Counted from the first letter of the stretch, positions 7,604-18,565 are shown. The stretch is DNA of 64,000 nt from Chitinophagales bacterium (GCA_016787295.1 JAEUUX010000100.1:1-64000), one strand, 5' to 3'. Numbers and translations: made by a program. Notes: generated by a model from the letters alone, not told the origin.

Positions 7604-8518
7604 CTATTGCTCACTACCCATACATTGAGAAGATTGAGAGCTTATAGAAAGATCATCACCACACTCGATGTAATTACCAGCACTATCAACCAAAGCAGTA
7701 TCTAATGGAGTCGGTTCTTCCGTATTGTTATTAACATTTTTGGAAGGACGTGGCGTATGAGTTGCGGCTTTGAGTTGTGGATAAAACCGCATTGGACGAA
7801 TATCATTATCAGGTGCTACTTGATAATAACACAAATGCAGGTGTGTTTGCGAACGTTCTTTATTGGCATTAGCGCCTGTGCGACCCATCGTTGCAATGAC
7901 TTGTCCGGGTGTCACTATATCACCCACCTTCACAAATAAGTCGTTGTTGTGGGCATAATAGAAAAAACCTTTAGTGCTTGGGTCATACAACCAAATGTAT
8001 TTGCCACCACGCGCCGTTGTACCTTTTTTCCATTGCTCCTCAACATCTACCACAATGCCACCTGTCATTGCCAAAATATTGACCCATTCTTTTGTGCGGT
8101 CATCTTTGCCGTCGTTGTTGAGGTCGCGAATAAAAATGTCGTATGCAGGATGTCCGGGATTGATACCGCGGTCAAAAAAATTGCACCCGTTATCCACAAA
8201 ACCATGCCTATTTTTTTTGTCGTTACCAATGGCTCGGGCAGTATATCCTTGCACAGGAAAATACCATTCGGAGGTATCGTATTTTTTTTGTGCTTGATGT
8301 CGAAAATAATAATCGTCAAAAATACTTATGAGTGTATCTATGGCGATGCGTGCTTCGGGAATATTGATGTAGTCTTTGTTCAGTCCTATATATACCGCTT
8401 CGAATTGTTGACAAGCAACCATTAGACGCTGCTGTTCAATAAGAGCGATATTGTCGGCTTGACGATTAGACTGGCACTGTGACAAAACGAAAATTAACAA
8501 TAAAAAAATCTGTTTCAC
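7604..8518 (-). CDS. M23 family metallopeptidase lipoprotein
   Basis: The 304-residue protein begins with an SPII signal (hydrophobic stretch to LSQC, lipid Cys at about residue 15), then carries a Zn-dependent M23 (LytM/peptidoglycan hydrolase) domain at roughly residues 100-235. The metal motif GHPAYD (HxxxD), the conserved YYAHNNDL strand and the final HLHL (HxH) are all present, so it should be an active endopeptidase. The substrate is probably peptidoglycan cross-links, acting from the outer or inner membrane leaflet. The C-terminal 60 residues are Thr/Asn-rich and unstructured. It reads toward the gene-poor stretch at 7078-7603, and its start is 63 bp downstream of the DinB-like gene, so the two may be co-transcribed. 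Confidence 0.88.
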   Translation of the reverse strand: MKQIFLLLIFVLSQCQSNRQADNIALIEQQRLMVACQQFEAVYIGLNKDYINIPEARIAIDTLISIFDDYYFRHQAQKKYDTSEWYFPVQGYTARAIGNDKKNRHGFVDNGCNFFDRGINPGHPAYDIFIRDLNNDGKDDRTKEWVNILAMTGGIVVDVEEQWKKGTTARGGKYIWLYDPSTKGFFYYAHNNDLFVKVGDIVTPGQVIATMGRTGANANKERSQTHLHLCYYQVAPDNDIRPMRFYPQLKAATHTPRPSKNVNNNTEEPTPLDTALVDSAGNYIECGDDLSISSQSSQCMGSEQ

Positions 8519-8581
8519 TATGCTAAAATGCTTAGATGTAGATATGACAAAAGAAGAGTGACCAATAGGAAATAACGCAAC

Positions 8582-9394
8582 TTAGTTTTGGGGTGGAACG
8601 TCTAAAGATGGGGTTTTGTAATCCGAATAATTTTCTGAAGAGGTATCTTCTTCCTCCAAAAAAACACCGTCGATAGATGGTGTTTCGTTATGCAAAAACA
8701 ACGCAGTATCAAGCGAAGGAGCGTCTTGGGCAGCTTTGGGGAGTGATAAATCTGTCGCGAGTATATCAGTCATATTTTTAGGAAAAACCTTTTGTTGCAT
8801 CACTGTTTGGGCTTGCAAAATGTGCCTTTGTTCATGCACCACAATGATAGCTGCCGCATCTTTCAACGAATAGGTAACAAAACTTGCTACGGGCGAAGTA
8901 AGAATGGTTTTGTGATGGTCAATGGCATTTAAGCGCTGCAAATATCGTGCTAACTCCTCCTGATGTGCCACAAACTGCGCCACAATATCGCTACTAATGG
9001 CGCTTTGAGCAGGCAAGTATTGCTCCACAGCTTTGTGTTTTTTGGCTTGTTGTGGATCTAATTCTTTGAGTAGAATTTTGCCAAAAAAATGTGCCAAAAA
9101 AGAAAAGGATTCGAGAAAAGACGTTTTTTTGTCGCCACTAATGATTTGCTCGAAAACAGGAAAGTAGCTACTATTGATTTTGATGAGATGTTCCAAACAT
9201 TGTGCAACACTCCATTTTTCGGGATTTTGTTGCCAATTGAGTTGTTCAGCGGTGAGCGCGCCAAATTCTGTTTCCACTTGTCGACTGTTTTTGGCAATAT
9301 CGGTCACATATTCTTGCCAATATTCAGGAGCAACAGCAGGTGTTGTGGTATCAGACAAAGGAATTTCGGTAGGAGGTAAGTTTTCGTTAGACAT
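8582..9394 (-). CDS. DinB-like (DfsB) putative metal-dependent protein
   Basis: The 270-residue protein has a DinB-like four-helix bundle over about residues 30-190. The pattern LNWQQNPEKWSVAQCLEHL near the start and HEQRHILQAQ near the end supplies the His residues (LEHL, HEQRH) that bind a metal ion in the family. DinB/YfiT-like proteins act as thiol-dependent transferases or hydrolases, or in stress responses; the specific reaction is unknown. About 75 C-terminal acidic residues are extra and probably disordered. A TACCTTTG box at 9462-9469 on this strand lies about 70 bp upstream of the ATG. Confidence 0.85.
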   Translation of the reverse strand: MSNENLPPTEIPLSDTTTPAVAPEYWQEYVTDIAKNSRQVETEFGALTAEQLNWQQNPEKWSVAQCLEHLIKINSSYFPVFEQIISGDKKTSFLESFSFLAHFFGKILLKELDPQQAKKHKAVEQYLPAQSAISSDIVAQFVAHQEELARYLQRLNAIDHHKTILTSPVASFVTYSLKDAAAIIVVHEQRHILQAQTVMQQKVFPKNMTDILATDLSLPKAAQDAPSLDTALFLHNETPSIDGVFLEEEDTSSENYSDYKTPSLDVPPQN

Positions 9395-9461
9395 ATAACA
9401 CCATTTTTGAGATTACAGATTTAGATATTGGGTAGAAAAACAAAACTCTCCCAACAAACCG

Positions 9462-9469
9462 CAAAGGTA
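9462..9469 (-). promoter_or_regulatory. -7 box upstream of the DinB-like gene
   Basis: CAAAGGTA on the plus strand reads TACCTTTG on the minus strand, matching TAnnTTTG. It probably drives the DinB-like gene and possibly the M23 peptidase gene. Confidence 0.5.
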
Positions 9470-9537
9470 CGCCAATATTTCCTTTATCGGTGTGTTTGAG
9501 CGGTGTTTTTTTGTGATAATAAGTTTTTTTCACATAA

Positions 9538-9571
9538 AAAAGCCCTTAAGCCAAACGACTTAAGGGCTTTT
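9538..9571 (-). terminator. Terminator downstream of atpC
   Basis: AAAAGCCCTTAAG / CTTAAGGGCTTTT forms a 13-bp perfect stem with an 8-nt loop. It is flanked by A and T runs on both sides and lies about 32 bp after the atpC stop codon on the minus strand. Confidence 0.85.
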
Positions 9572-9602
9572 GAACAAAAAAATATGACAATAGGACAATG
9601 GG

Positions 9603-9848
9603 TTAGGCTTTCACGCCTTCTGCCAAAATCACTACATTATTGTTCAGTATTTCGGCAAAACCGCCCAGAATTTGGAAGTTGGTGGCATTACCTTTGGCGG
9701 TGATGCGTACCTCACCTTTGCGCAGGGCAGCAATCATCGGCGCGTGGCGATCCAACACCTCGAACACGCCATCGCTACCGGGCATTTTAACGCGGTCTGC
9801 TTCGCCACTAAACACCTTTTTTTCGGGCGTAATAAGTTCTACGTTCAT
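9603..9848 (-). CDS. atpC: ATP synthase F1 subunit epsilon
   Basis: The 81-residue protein is the N-terminal beta-sandwich of the F1 epsilon subunit: it starts MNVELITPEKKVFSGEA, with the conserved KMPGSDGVFEVLDRHAP loop and a GGFAEI strand. Epsilon is part of the central stalk and couples proton flow through Fo to catalysis in F1. The C-terminal helical hairpin (about 50 residues) that inhibits ATP hydrolysis in many bacteria is absent, a short form common in Bacteroidota. It lies 104 bp downstream of atpD on the same strand; no other ATP synthase genes are present, as is usual for the separate atpD-atpC operon of this phylum. Confidence 0.95.
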   Translation of the reverse strand: MNVELITPEKKVFSGEADRVKMPGSDGVFEVLDRHAPMIAALRKGEVRITAKGNATNFQILGGFAEILNNNVVILAEGVKA

Positions 9849-9952
9849 GGTGTTTGAGTTATATTAGGTTAAGAAAAATTATTACATTTCCTTCCAACGG
9901 ATAGGAATTATGAGGATAAGACAAAATAATTTTGCTTGAGGTTTATGTTATA

Positions 9953-11509
<1,557 letters not shown>

Positions 11510-11566
11510 TCATAGCCCAAAGCACTTGATTAGGTGCTTAATTTTGCTAACATGTTTTTTGCGGTG

Positions 11567-11597
11567 CAAAGGTAGTAACTTTTTTCTGTTATTCCAA
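11567..11597 (-). promoter_or_regulatory. atpD promoter with both -33 and -7 boxes
   Basis: Read on the minus strand, TTG (11597-11595), a 20-nt spacer and TACCTTTG (11574-11567) match the Bacteroidota consensus TTG-N17-23-TAnnTTTG. The box is about 106 bp before the atpD ATG, implying a leader of roughly 100 nt. Confidence 0.65.
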
Positions 11598-11847
11598 ACC
11601 TTTCTGTGCCGATACTATAAATTTTCTTGATAAGTTTGTATAAAAAAAATAGCAGAGGGCTTCTTAGGCTTTTTTGATACCCCAAAATGCCATAACATTG
11701 CACACAAAAAAGACTTTCTTTAGTATTTTTGGATAAAAAAAGACAGTTATTTAAATTTATTCTGCAAATTGACGTAACTTAGCACCCGATTAAGGGTATT
11801 TACCCAATATCCCTTATCATCTTTTAACTAAAAATAAACCAACCCGT
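11598..11847. other. Intergenic region between divergent atpD and amidase genes
   Basis: AT-rich, with no ORF I can support. An imperfect hairpin (TAAGGGTAT near 11790 and ATATCCCTTA near 11808-11817) sits about 30 bp before the amidase ATG and could be part of its leader. Confidence 0.4.
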
Positions 11848-12885
11848 ATGGAAAAAAGCAGAAACACGAAACTGATTACCGAAGTTGGCAATCGCTATAC
11901 TTACGAAGAATTGCTACAACTCGAAAAAGCACGAAACGCTACTGTCAAAACGCGTGGCTTGCGCGAAGTGGTGGAGAAAATAGAAGAAGCCTTGCAAAAC
12001 TTTATCAATAAGCAAAAAAAGCGCGGAGCAGCCACCGTCGTCGTCACCACCGAAACCACATCCACCACCACTATTCCCGAAACGCCATCTGCTACTGAGC
12101 CTATTACCACAGAAACTAATACTACACCGCCTGTTGATGTCGTAGTAACTCCACCTATTGTTACACCACCACCACCGCCCTCACCGCCAGCTATCCTAAA
12201 TTTTAGTGACCTTATTCAAGAAAACTTGTCTGATGCCAATGGTGAATATTTTCGAGCTATCTATCCCAAAAAACAAATCTATATCCATCACACTGTCTCT
12301 AATGGAAATCCTTTGGGTTCTATTAATTGGTGGCGAAAACAAGCTAACGGCGTAGCTGCTTTTGTGGTTATTGCAGGCAAGCAATTCACGCCCCAAGCCA
12401 CCTATAAAGATGGCGATATTTACCAATGTTTTTCGTCCAAATACTGGGCGCACCATCTGGGTTTGAAACAAGAACATTTGCTACCCAATGGACTATCTAA
12501 TATCCAACTCAATCGCGGTTCCATAGCCATAGAAATATGTGGTTGGGGAGCATTGAGCAAAAATGCAGATGGCACTTTTTCCCCCATAGGCTATTCACAA
12601 GTCATTCTGCAAGCCAACGAAGTGCAGCGCTATCCCAAAAAGTATAGAGGTGTTGAATACTATCAAAAATATACACCTGCCCAAATAGAAAGCCTTCGCA
12701 AATTGTTGGTCTATTTGTGCGATACCTATAAGATAGACTCTACCTACAAAGGTGATGCTATTTTTGATGTTGACCGTCGCGCCCTAAAAGGAGAAAATGG
12801 CATTTTTACCCACACCAGCGTGCGCCCCGACAAATCTGACTGTCACCCACAACCCGAATTGATTGCCATGTTAAAGGGTTTGTAA
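11848..12885 (+). CDS. N-acetylmuramoyl-L-alanine amidase (amidase_2-like)
   Basis: The 345-residue protein has an N-terminal 50-residue basic helical region, a Thr/Pro-rich linker at about residues 60-115 including a run of eight prolines broken by few residues, and a C-terminal amidase domain (about 130-345). Zn ligands fit the N-acetylmuramoyl-L-alanine amidase/PGRP fold: IHHTVS with the first His, and THTSVRPDKSDCHP with the later ligands. The domain would cleave the amide bond between MurNAc and the stem peptide. No signal peptide is seen, so it may be cytoplasmic, exported by another route or phage-derived; no phage genes are adjacent. The ATG at 11848 follows a long AT-rich leader. Confidence 0.82.
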   Translation: MEKSRNTKLITEVGNRYTYEELLQLEKARNATVKTRGLREVVEKIEEALQNFINKQKKRGAATVVVTTETTSTTTIPETPSATEPITTETNTTPPVDVVVTPPIVTPPPPPSPPAILNFSDLIQENLSDANGEYFRAIYPKKQIYIHHTVSNGNPLGSINWWRKQANGVAAFVVIAGKQFTPQATYKDGDIYQCFSSKYWAHHLGLKQEHLLPNGLSNIQLNRGSIAIEICGWGALSKNADGTFSPIGYSQVILQANEVQRYPKKYRGVEYYQKYTPAQIESLRKLLVYLCDTYKIDSTYKGDAIFDVDRRALKGENGIFTHTSVRPDKSDCHPQPELIAMLKGL

Positions 12886-12985
12886 ACCAAATTTTCCAGA
12901 CACGCCATTAAACCTTTGTCCATCATAAGCGGTCTCTATTTCGAACCATCATAGTCTACTTATTATTTCCTAAAAACATAATTTT

Positions 12986-15172
12986 ATGAAAATTTTTAAA
13001 CTTTTTCTGTATGTTTTGTTATTAGCTTGTTATAGCTATAGCCTACCTTTATTGGCACAACGTCAATGTGGTACACACGAGCATTGGCTCAAACAAGTAG
13101 AGCAAAATCCCAAATTGCTCAAAGCACGCCACCAACACAAAGAGCAAATACAACAATATATTGCCCACCATACCGACCAACAAGAACGCCAAGTGGTGAC
13201 AATTCCGGTGGTGGTGCATGTTGTGTATCGTGTGACTGCCGAAAATATTAGCGATGCACAAATCCAATCCCAAATAGATGTACTGAACGAAGACTACAGC
13301 AAAACCAACGCCGATATATCCAATATCCCCACCGCTTTTGCTGGTGTGGCTGCCAATTCACAAATCCAATTTTGTTTGGCGCAACAAACCCCCAATGGGC
13401 AGGCTACTAATGGCATTGAACGCGTTCAGACAACCGCAACAGGTTTTACAGACAACAATGCCGTGAAATTCCTTGACCTCAATGCAGCAGGGCAAAATGA
13501 AGGTGGTACACCTGCTTGGGATCCAACACGCTATTTTAATTTATGGGTTTGTAAACTTAATAGCGGTTTGTTGGGCTATGCACAATTTCCCGACAATCCT
13601 GACTTGAGTACCTATGGTGTGGTGATTAACTATAAGTATTTTGGCAGAAATGGAACAGCCGAGTCTCCCTACGATTTGGGACGAACAGCTACCCACGAAG
13701 TAGGTCATGCCTTGGGTTTATACCACATTTGGGGCGATGATGGCGGCAGTTGTTTTGGTTCCGACAACATCAACGACACGCCCAACCAAGCCGATGCCAC
13801 AGGTGGTTGCCCTAATTTTCCCATGACCGACTTTTGTACATCGAGCGGAGCAGGTATTATGTTTATGAACTATATGGACTATACCGACGATGCTTGTATG
13901 TATATGTTCACCAACGGACAATCGCAGGTGATGAATGCCACGCTCAACAACACTTTCTCATCGCTTATCAATTCCACCGCTTGTAATCCGCCTGCAACTG
14001 CCCAGTTTGATGCAGGGATTAGTAGCATTGTGAACCCCAATGGCGAGATTTGTGCTACAAGTTTTGCGCCTATTGTCCGTTTGCGCAACTATGGCTCCAA
14101 TACGCTGACCTCTTGCCAAATCCGCTATCGTATTGATTCGGGTACTACTTTGCAGTTCAATTGGACAGGAAGCCTCACCACCAACAATACTGTTGATGTT
14201 ACCCTGCCAACCATCAGCACCACAGCAGGTTCGCACAACTTTACGGCATTCACCCAAAGTCCTAATGGACAAACAGATAATAATGCGAGCAATGATTCGC
14301 GCACCCAAGCCTTTACAGCAACTTCGGCTGTGGGGGTGAATATTCCTTTGTTTGAGGGTATCGAAAATCCATCTTTTCCCACAGGCACACAATGGGAAAT
14401 TGACAACCCTGATAGTGATATTGGTTGGCAACGTACTACTGCCGCCAAAAAAACGGGTTTAGCATCTATTGTGGTAAACAACTATGACTATAGCGCAGCA
14501 GGACAAACAGGTAGCTCTATTGCCGATGATTTGTATTCGCCCAATATCAATCTTAGTAGTATTGCCCATGCTACACTTACTTTCCAAGTTGCTTATACGA
14601 CCTATACCGACCCTGCTACAGGTGGTAATACATGGGATAGTTTGCAAGTGTGGATAGTTGATGCTTGTGGCAACCAAGCCGCGCGTCTATACAACAAATT
14701 CTCCAGCACCTTATCTACGGCTTCGAATACAACCGATGCTTTTGTGCCTACAAGCAGCCAGTGGCGATTAGAAACACTAGACTTAACGCCTTATACGTCT
14801 TGGGGGTCAGTATATTTGGTGTTCCGCAATATATCTCACTACGAAAACAACCTTTATTTAGACGATGTTAACATCACAGGTTGGGCTGTTGGTATAGATT
14901 CTCCAACCGAAAAACAAGCTAATTTGCAGATATATCCCAACCCAATTGCGCAGGAGGCTGTATTGACCTATTACTTGCCCGAAGGACAATCAACTACTAT
15001 ATCTATAGTGGATATTTTGGGTAGAACATTGCAAACATATCAAATTCCATATCAAAATAGTGGTATGCACCAATTTACTATTGCTGATGCAGCATTGCCT
15101 GCCAAAGGAATGTATGTGGTGCAGATGCAAGTGGGCAATGAATGGATTATGCGCAAAATTATAAAAAATTAG
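12986..15172 (+). CDS. M43 family (cytophagalysin-like) T9SS-secreted metalloprotease
   Basis: The 728-residue secreted protease has a signal peptide (cleavage around LLAQR), a propeptide and an M43 zinc protease domain. The HExxHxxGxxH motif is HEVGHALGLYH at residues 237-247, followed by the Met-turn region MNYMDYTDD and FTNGQ. Then come about 100 residues of Ig-like (CARDB-type) sequence, a jelly-roll-like domain with WEIDNPDSD...GW and LDDVNI motifs, and a type IX sorting domain of about 80 residues (YPNP near the start, MYVVQMQVGN and a basic KIIKN end). It should cross the outer membrane by T9SS and digest extracellular protein. Active-site residues are intact. Downstream lies copy A of the dispersed intergenic repeat. 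Confidence 0.93.
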   Translation: MKIFKLFLYVLLLACYSYSLPLLAQRQCGTHEHWLKQVEQNPKLLKARHQHKEQIQQYIAHHTDQQERQVVTIPVVVHVVYRVTAENISDAQIQSQIDVLNEDYSKTNADISNIPTAFAGVAANSQIQFCLAQQTPNGQATNGIERVQTTATGFTDNNAVKFLDLNAAGQNEGGTPAWDPTRYFNLWVCKLNSGLLGYAQFPDNPDLSTYGVVINYKYFGRNGTAESPYDLGRTATHEVGHALGLYHIWGDDGGSCFGSDNINDTPNQADATGGCPNFPMTDFCTSSGAGIMFMNYMDYTDDACMYMFTNGQSQVMNATLNNTFSSLINSTACNPPATAQFDAGISSIVNPNGEICATSFAPIVRLRNYGSNTLTSCQIRYRIDSGTTLQFNWTGSLTTNNTVDVTLPTISTTAGSHNFTAFTQSPNGQTDNNASNDSRTQAFTATSAVGVNIPLFEGIENPSFPTGTQWEIDNPDSDIGWQRTTAAKKTGLASIVVNNYDYSAAGQTGSSIADDLYSPNINLSSIAHATLTFQVAYTTYTDPATGGNTWDSLQVWIVDACGNQAARLYNKFSSTLSTASNTTDAFVPTSSQWRLETLDLTPYTSWGSVYLVFRNISHYENNLYLDDVNITGWAVGIDSPTEKQANLQIYPNPIAQEAVLTYYLPEGQSTTISIVDILGRTLQTYQIPYQNSGMHQFTIADAALPAKGMYVVQMQVGNEWIMRKIIKN

Positions 15173-15201
15173 TGGTTTTGTGGTAAATACAATATTCTTG
15201 T

Positions 15202-15360
15202 AGGGGCGTTAGCCCGCCGAGAAAAAATCATAGACCATTGTTCGCACGGCGAAGCGCGTTAGGGATGTGGAGGGTGGCGTTAGCCAGTGCGGAGAGCAAC
15301 GAAGCACCAAGCAAAGCGAAGCCCGCAACAGCCCGACCCGCAGGGAAACGCCCAAAAATA
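15202..15360 (+). repeat. Dispersed intergenic repeat, copy A
   Basis: The main body is 15241-15360 (GCGAAGCGCGTTAGGGAT ... CCCGCAGGGAAACGCCCAAAAA-TAA). A further GGCGTTAGCCCGCC module lies upstream at about 15205-15218. It is GC-rich in AT-rich surroundings, begins 68 bp after the M43 protease stop and is oriented with that gene. The rest of 15173-15622 is AT-rich without a gene, apart from a GACTGCCGTCCCTAA/CTGCCGTTCGCTAA-like inverted pair around 15386-15435 that may be a terminator. Confidence 0.85.
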
Positions 15361-15622
15361 AATTTTAATTATAATTGACAATAAACTGCCGTTCGCTAAT
15401 GCTTTCGTTCAATGGAAGGATTAGGGACGGCAGTCTTTTTTTTGAAAAAGCCTATAAAGTTGGCTTGAAATGAAAAATTGAAAAAATAATTTTAGTCTCT
15501 TTGCTAAAAACGATACAAGGCATAGTATTTTTTAGTAGCTTTACACGTTTTTTCAAAAATTTTATTTTTTGGTGACATTTCGACCAAAAAGTAGTCATAA
15601 AAAAACAAACAAAATATTGCGT

Positions 15623-16585
15623 ATGGCTCAAGAAATTTACCACAATCAAGAAGTCAAGCGAACCATCTTACAACGTGAAGGCATTGCTACTCCGTTTTGG
15701 TGGAAAGCATTGGGTTGTTTGGCTTTATTGGGTTGGTGGGCTTTTGCTACCTATTGGTATGTTTGCAAGATTAAACATCATTGTGATGAAGTGCAAGCAG
15801 TAATAGCATCACCCACGCCCTCTCCTGTTGAAACAGTCGCCCCACCACCTGCTGTCAAAAGTTTTGTGGTTAGCGACGGTTCTCAAACTATTGTCGATGT
15901 GAAAGACGTGTTTAAATCGCGCCAAACCACCGACGCTGTTATCGTGAGTAATCCTTTGGGAGTGGGAGTCGAATCATTGGCTACCTACCTCAAAAACAAC
16001 AAAGACCGCGAACTAAATATCATTGGTTGGTATGGTAGGGACGAAAAAAATAATACCAAATTCCCCGACCTTGGCATTGCTCGCGCCGAAGATGTGAAAA
16101 AACGATTAGTTGCTCTTGGTATAGCAGCACAACGTATCTCTACTTCCTCACAAGTTCGTGACCCATACATAGCCCAAAATGATACTATGATGGATTGTAT
16201 TGCCATGAACATAGCAGTAACCAAAGCTATAGAAAAAGATATAACTATTCAGCCGCGCACCATTTATTTCCAAACGGGTAAGAGTGCTATTGCAATGACA
16301 CCCGAATTGGAGAAATACCTCAACGATGTTAAGGCTTATTTGCAACAAAAAAATACAGCTAAGGTATTGCTAACAGGGCATACCGATAATGTTGGGGCAG
16401 AAAACCTGAACGAACAGTTGGGTTTGGATCGCGCCCAAAAAACACAAAATGAGCTTACGAAGATAGGTATTACTGCCGACCGAACAGAGCTGGCTTCGAA
16501 AGGTGAAAGACAACCTATCAAAAGCAACGATACTCCCGCAGGTAGACAAACTAATCGCCGTTGCGAAATTGTAGTGGTGCAATAA
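15623..16585 (+). CDS. OmpA family protein with N-terminal TM anchor
   Basis: The 320-residue protein has one TM helix at about residues 27-48 (WWKALGCLALLGWWAFATYWY), a Pro/Ala linker, a middle domain (about 90-200, including a LNIIGWYGRDE segment that itself looks like a worn OmpA-type repeat) and a C-terminal OmpA/MotB peptidoglycan-binding domain. The signature TGHTDNVGAENLNEQLGLDRA, ending in RQTNRRCEIVV, is intact. It likely tethers an inner-membrane complex to peptidoglycan. The start is the ATG at 15623; the frame upstream to 15569 is AT-rich and lacks similarity. The next gene (coiled coil) starts 81 bp later and is probably co-transcribed. Confidence 0.88.
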   Translation: MAQEIYHNQEVKRTILQREGIATPFWWKALGCLALLGWWAFATYWYVCKIKHHCDEVQAVIASPTPSPVETVAPPPAVKSFVVSDGSQTIVDVKDVFKSRQTTDAVIVSNPLGVGVESLATYLKNNKDRELNIIGWYGRDEKNNTKFPDLGIARAEDVKKRLVALGIAAQRISTSSQVRDPYIAQNDTMMDCIAMNIAVTKAIEKDITIQPRTIYFQTGKSAIAMTPELEKYLNDVKAYLQQKNTAKVLLTGHTDNVGAENLNEQLGLDRAQKTQNELTKIGITADRTELASKGERQPIKSNDTPAGRQTNRRCEIVVVQ

Positions 16586-16666
16586 ACTTCCTACATATCA
16601 ACAAACAATCGTTTCACAATACTTCTAATTATTCTTTTTCTAATTCCACATTTAAAACTGTTCATA

Positions 16667-18565
16667 ATGACAAACGATATTATACAAATCCTGTTACTAC
16701 TTTTTATAGCCAGCCTTTTGGGTGCTTTGGTGTATTGGTTATTCAATCGTTCACGCTGGAAAGTGATATCCGAAGAACGCGAGCATTATTTCAGAAAGTT
16801 TAGCGAAACAGAGGACAAATATAAATTGCTTTCTACTCATGCTAATCAATTGGAAAGTACCAACAAAGATATTACTGACCAACTTAACCTTTCTTTGTCG
16901 AGCAACAATCGCCTTAGCCAAGACCTCAATGCATGGCAATTGAAATATAATGGTTTAGAAAAAACCTCTGCCGACCAACAAAACCGTATTGCGTTTTTGG
17001 AGCCTTTCCAAGCCAAAGCCGAATCCTTGGCACTAAACTTGAAAGATGCCGAAATAAGCATTACCAACCTAACCAATGATAAAAACAAATTGACCGCCGA
17101 CATCAACCAACTTAATGCTTTGAAAGCAAAGTTGGAAAAAGATATTGCCGACTTGCAAGCTAAAGTAGGGCAATTGAATGGCGAAATTGATAGCCAAAAA
17201 GCGATGATTATTGGCTTGAATGGTCAAATTACAGGCTTAAATGGCGATATCGATACCCACAAAACGACTATCAATGGTTTGAATGCCGACATTACCGCTC
17301 GCCAAGCAACTATTGCGGATTTGGAAGGACGTTTAGCAGATTTGAACGCTCAAATAGCTGCTCAAACTGCAACTATCAATGGTTTGAATGCCGATATTGC
17401 TGCCCGTCAAGCAACTATTGCGGATTTGGAAGGACGTTTAGCGGACTTGAATGCTCAAATAGCTGCTCAAACTGCGACTATTGATGGCTTGCGTGGTGAT
17501 GTGACTAATTTACAAAACGAAAAAGGCAAATTGTCGCTCGATCTTAGCAATGTGACCAATAGTTTGAGTTCAAACGAAGGTCAATTACATGCTGCCAATG
17601 CAGTACAAATGGGCTTAATGGCACAAATCAAAGACTTGCAAAATTTGGCAGTAGATCAAGACGGTGATTTGACAACCCTAAACGACCGCATCGCCGAATT
17701 GGAGGCATTAGCCAACAAACGTGCCGATTTGATAGCGGTTTTGAACGACGACATGAATCGTTTGCGCACACAAAGCGAAACTGACTTGCAAAGTAAGAGT
17801 GCCGAATTAGAGGCTATGTTGTTAGAATATAATACGCTCGAAGGTATGTATGCAGAATTGCAGGCAGCACACAATCGTCAAGATAACAACTTACAAGAAA
17901 AAGAAGGAGCTATTTTGCTATTACAAACTGATTTAGAAGCTTGTCGAGCTGCACAGCAAGCTGTTGTGGTGGCACCCGTAGCCCTTACTTCTGCAAGTGA
18001 CGAAGAGTTAGACCGTATTAAACAAAATCGTGACAAGTTGGATTTTGATGTTATTGGTCTTGCTGACGAAAACGAACAAGATAACCTCCAACTAATCAAA
18101 GGTGTTGGTCCTTTTATTGAGCGAAAACTACACGCCTTGAGCATTTATACTTTCCGCCAAATTGCTAATTTTACGCCCGAAATTCGCGACAAAGTGAACG
18201 AAGCTATCGAGTTTTTCTCGGGTAGAATAGAGCGCGAAAACTGGGTGCCACAAGCAGTTATTTTTGCTCAAAACCAATTGACCGATTACGAAAAAGAACG
18301 CTTGACCAAAAAAGCTGCCAAATTGGATTTTGCACAAATTGGTACTGCCACACCCGAAGAAGCACAACCTTTGGGCTATGCTATCGACGGACTAAAAGAA
18401 CTGACTCAGGTGCAATTGAACCACATCGGTATTTATACTTTCGAGCAGTTGGCTAAATGTCCTCTTGGTGTTTTAGCAGATGTGTTGGATTTTACGTCAC
18501 AACGTATTCGCGAAGAACGCTGGTTGGAGCAAGCCGCTGAATTGGCTAATAAAAATGTGGGCTAA
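16667..18565 (+). CDS. Membrane-anchored coiled-coil protein with C-terminal helix-hairpin-helix pair
   Basis: The 632-residue protein has an N-terminal TM helix (about residues 4-25), a long heptad-rich coiled coil (about 30-430) and two C-terminal repeats resembling the H3TH/helix-hairpin-helix domain of predicted flap-endonuclease-like or ribosomal L21/HhH families (LIKGVGPFIERKLHALSIYTFRQ, and later a HIGIYTFEQLAKC repeat). The coiled coil contains two consecutive 35-residue repeats (ADIAARQATIADLEGRLADL unit) encoded by 105-bp DNA repeats at 17267-17476. Bacteroidota encode similar fused proteins next to OmpA genes, as here. The role is probably structural (envelope or nucleoid tether); DNA or ligand binding by the HhH part is inference. 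Confidence 0.75.
   Translation: MTNDIIQILLLLFIASLLGALVYWLFNRSRWKVISEEREHYFRKFSETEDKYKLLSTHANQLESTNKDITDQLNLSLSSNNRLSQDLNAWQLKYNGLEKTSADQQNRIAFLEPFQAKAESLALNLKDAEISITNLTNDKNKLTADINQLNALKAKLEKDIADLQAKVGQLNGEIDSQKAMIIGLNGQITGLNGDIDTHKTTINGLNADITARQATIADLEGRLADLNAQIAAQTATINGLNADIAARQATIADLEGRLADLNAQIAAQTATIDGLRGDVTNLQNEKGKLSLDLSNVTNSLSSNEGQLHAANAVQMGLMAQIKDLQNLAVDQDGDLTTLNDRIAELEALANKRADLIAVLNDDMNRLRTQSETDLQSKSAELEAMLLEYNTLEGMYAELQAAHNRQDNNLQEKEGAILLLQTDLEACRAAQQAVVVAPVALTSASDEELDRIKQNRDKLDFDVIGLADENEQDNLQLIKGVGPFIERKLHALSIYTFRQIANFTPEIRDKVNEAIEFFSGRIERENWVPQAVIFAQNQLTDYEKERLTKKAAKLDFAQIGTATPEEAQPLGYAIDGLKELTQVQLNHIGIYTFEQLAKCPLGVLADVLDFTSQRIREERWLEQAAELANKNVG
17267..17476 (+). repeat. 105-bp in-frame tandem repeat in the coiled coil
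   Basis: Two units begin at 17267 and 17372 (ACTATCAATGGTTTGAATGC) and a third degenerate unit starts at 17477 (ACTATTGATGGC). The period is exactly 105 bp, or 35 codons (five heptads), so copy-number change would lengthen or shorten the coiled coil without breaking the frame or heptad register. Confidence 0.9.

Noticed and set aside
7776-8198. Two perfect DnaA-box-like 9-mers (TGTGGATAA at 7776 and TTATCCACA at 8190)
   Set aside because: Both are inside the M23 peptidase coding sequence, in opposite orientation and 400 bp apart, and there is no AT-rich unwinding region or replication gene; chance is sufficient.
11848-12885. Prophage lysis gene
   Set aside because: An amidase domain can be an endolysin, but there is no holin, capsid, terminase or integrase nearby, and the N-terminal extension with Pro/Thr linker fits a cellular enzyme equally well.
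13958-14431. 157-residue minus-strand ORF inside the M43 protease gene
   Set aside because: The opposite strand has a coherent multi-domain secreted protease. The ORF product has no domain and its composition fits a shadow.
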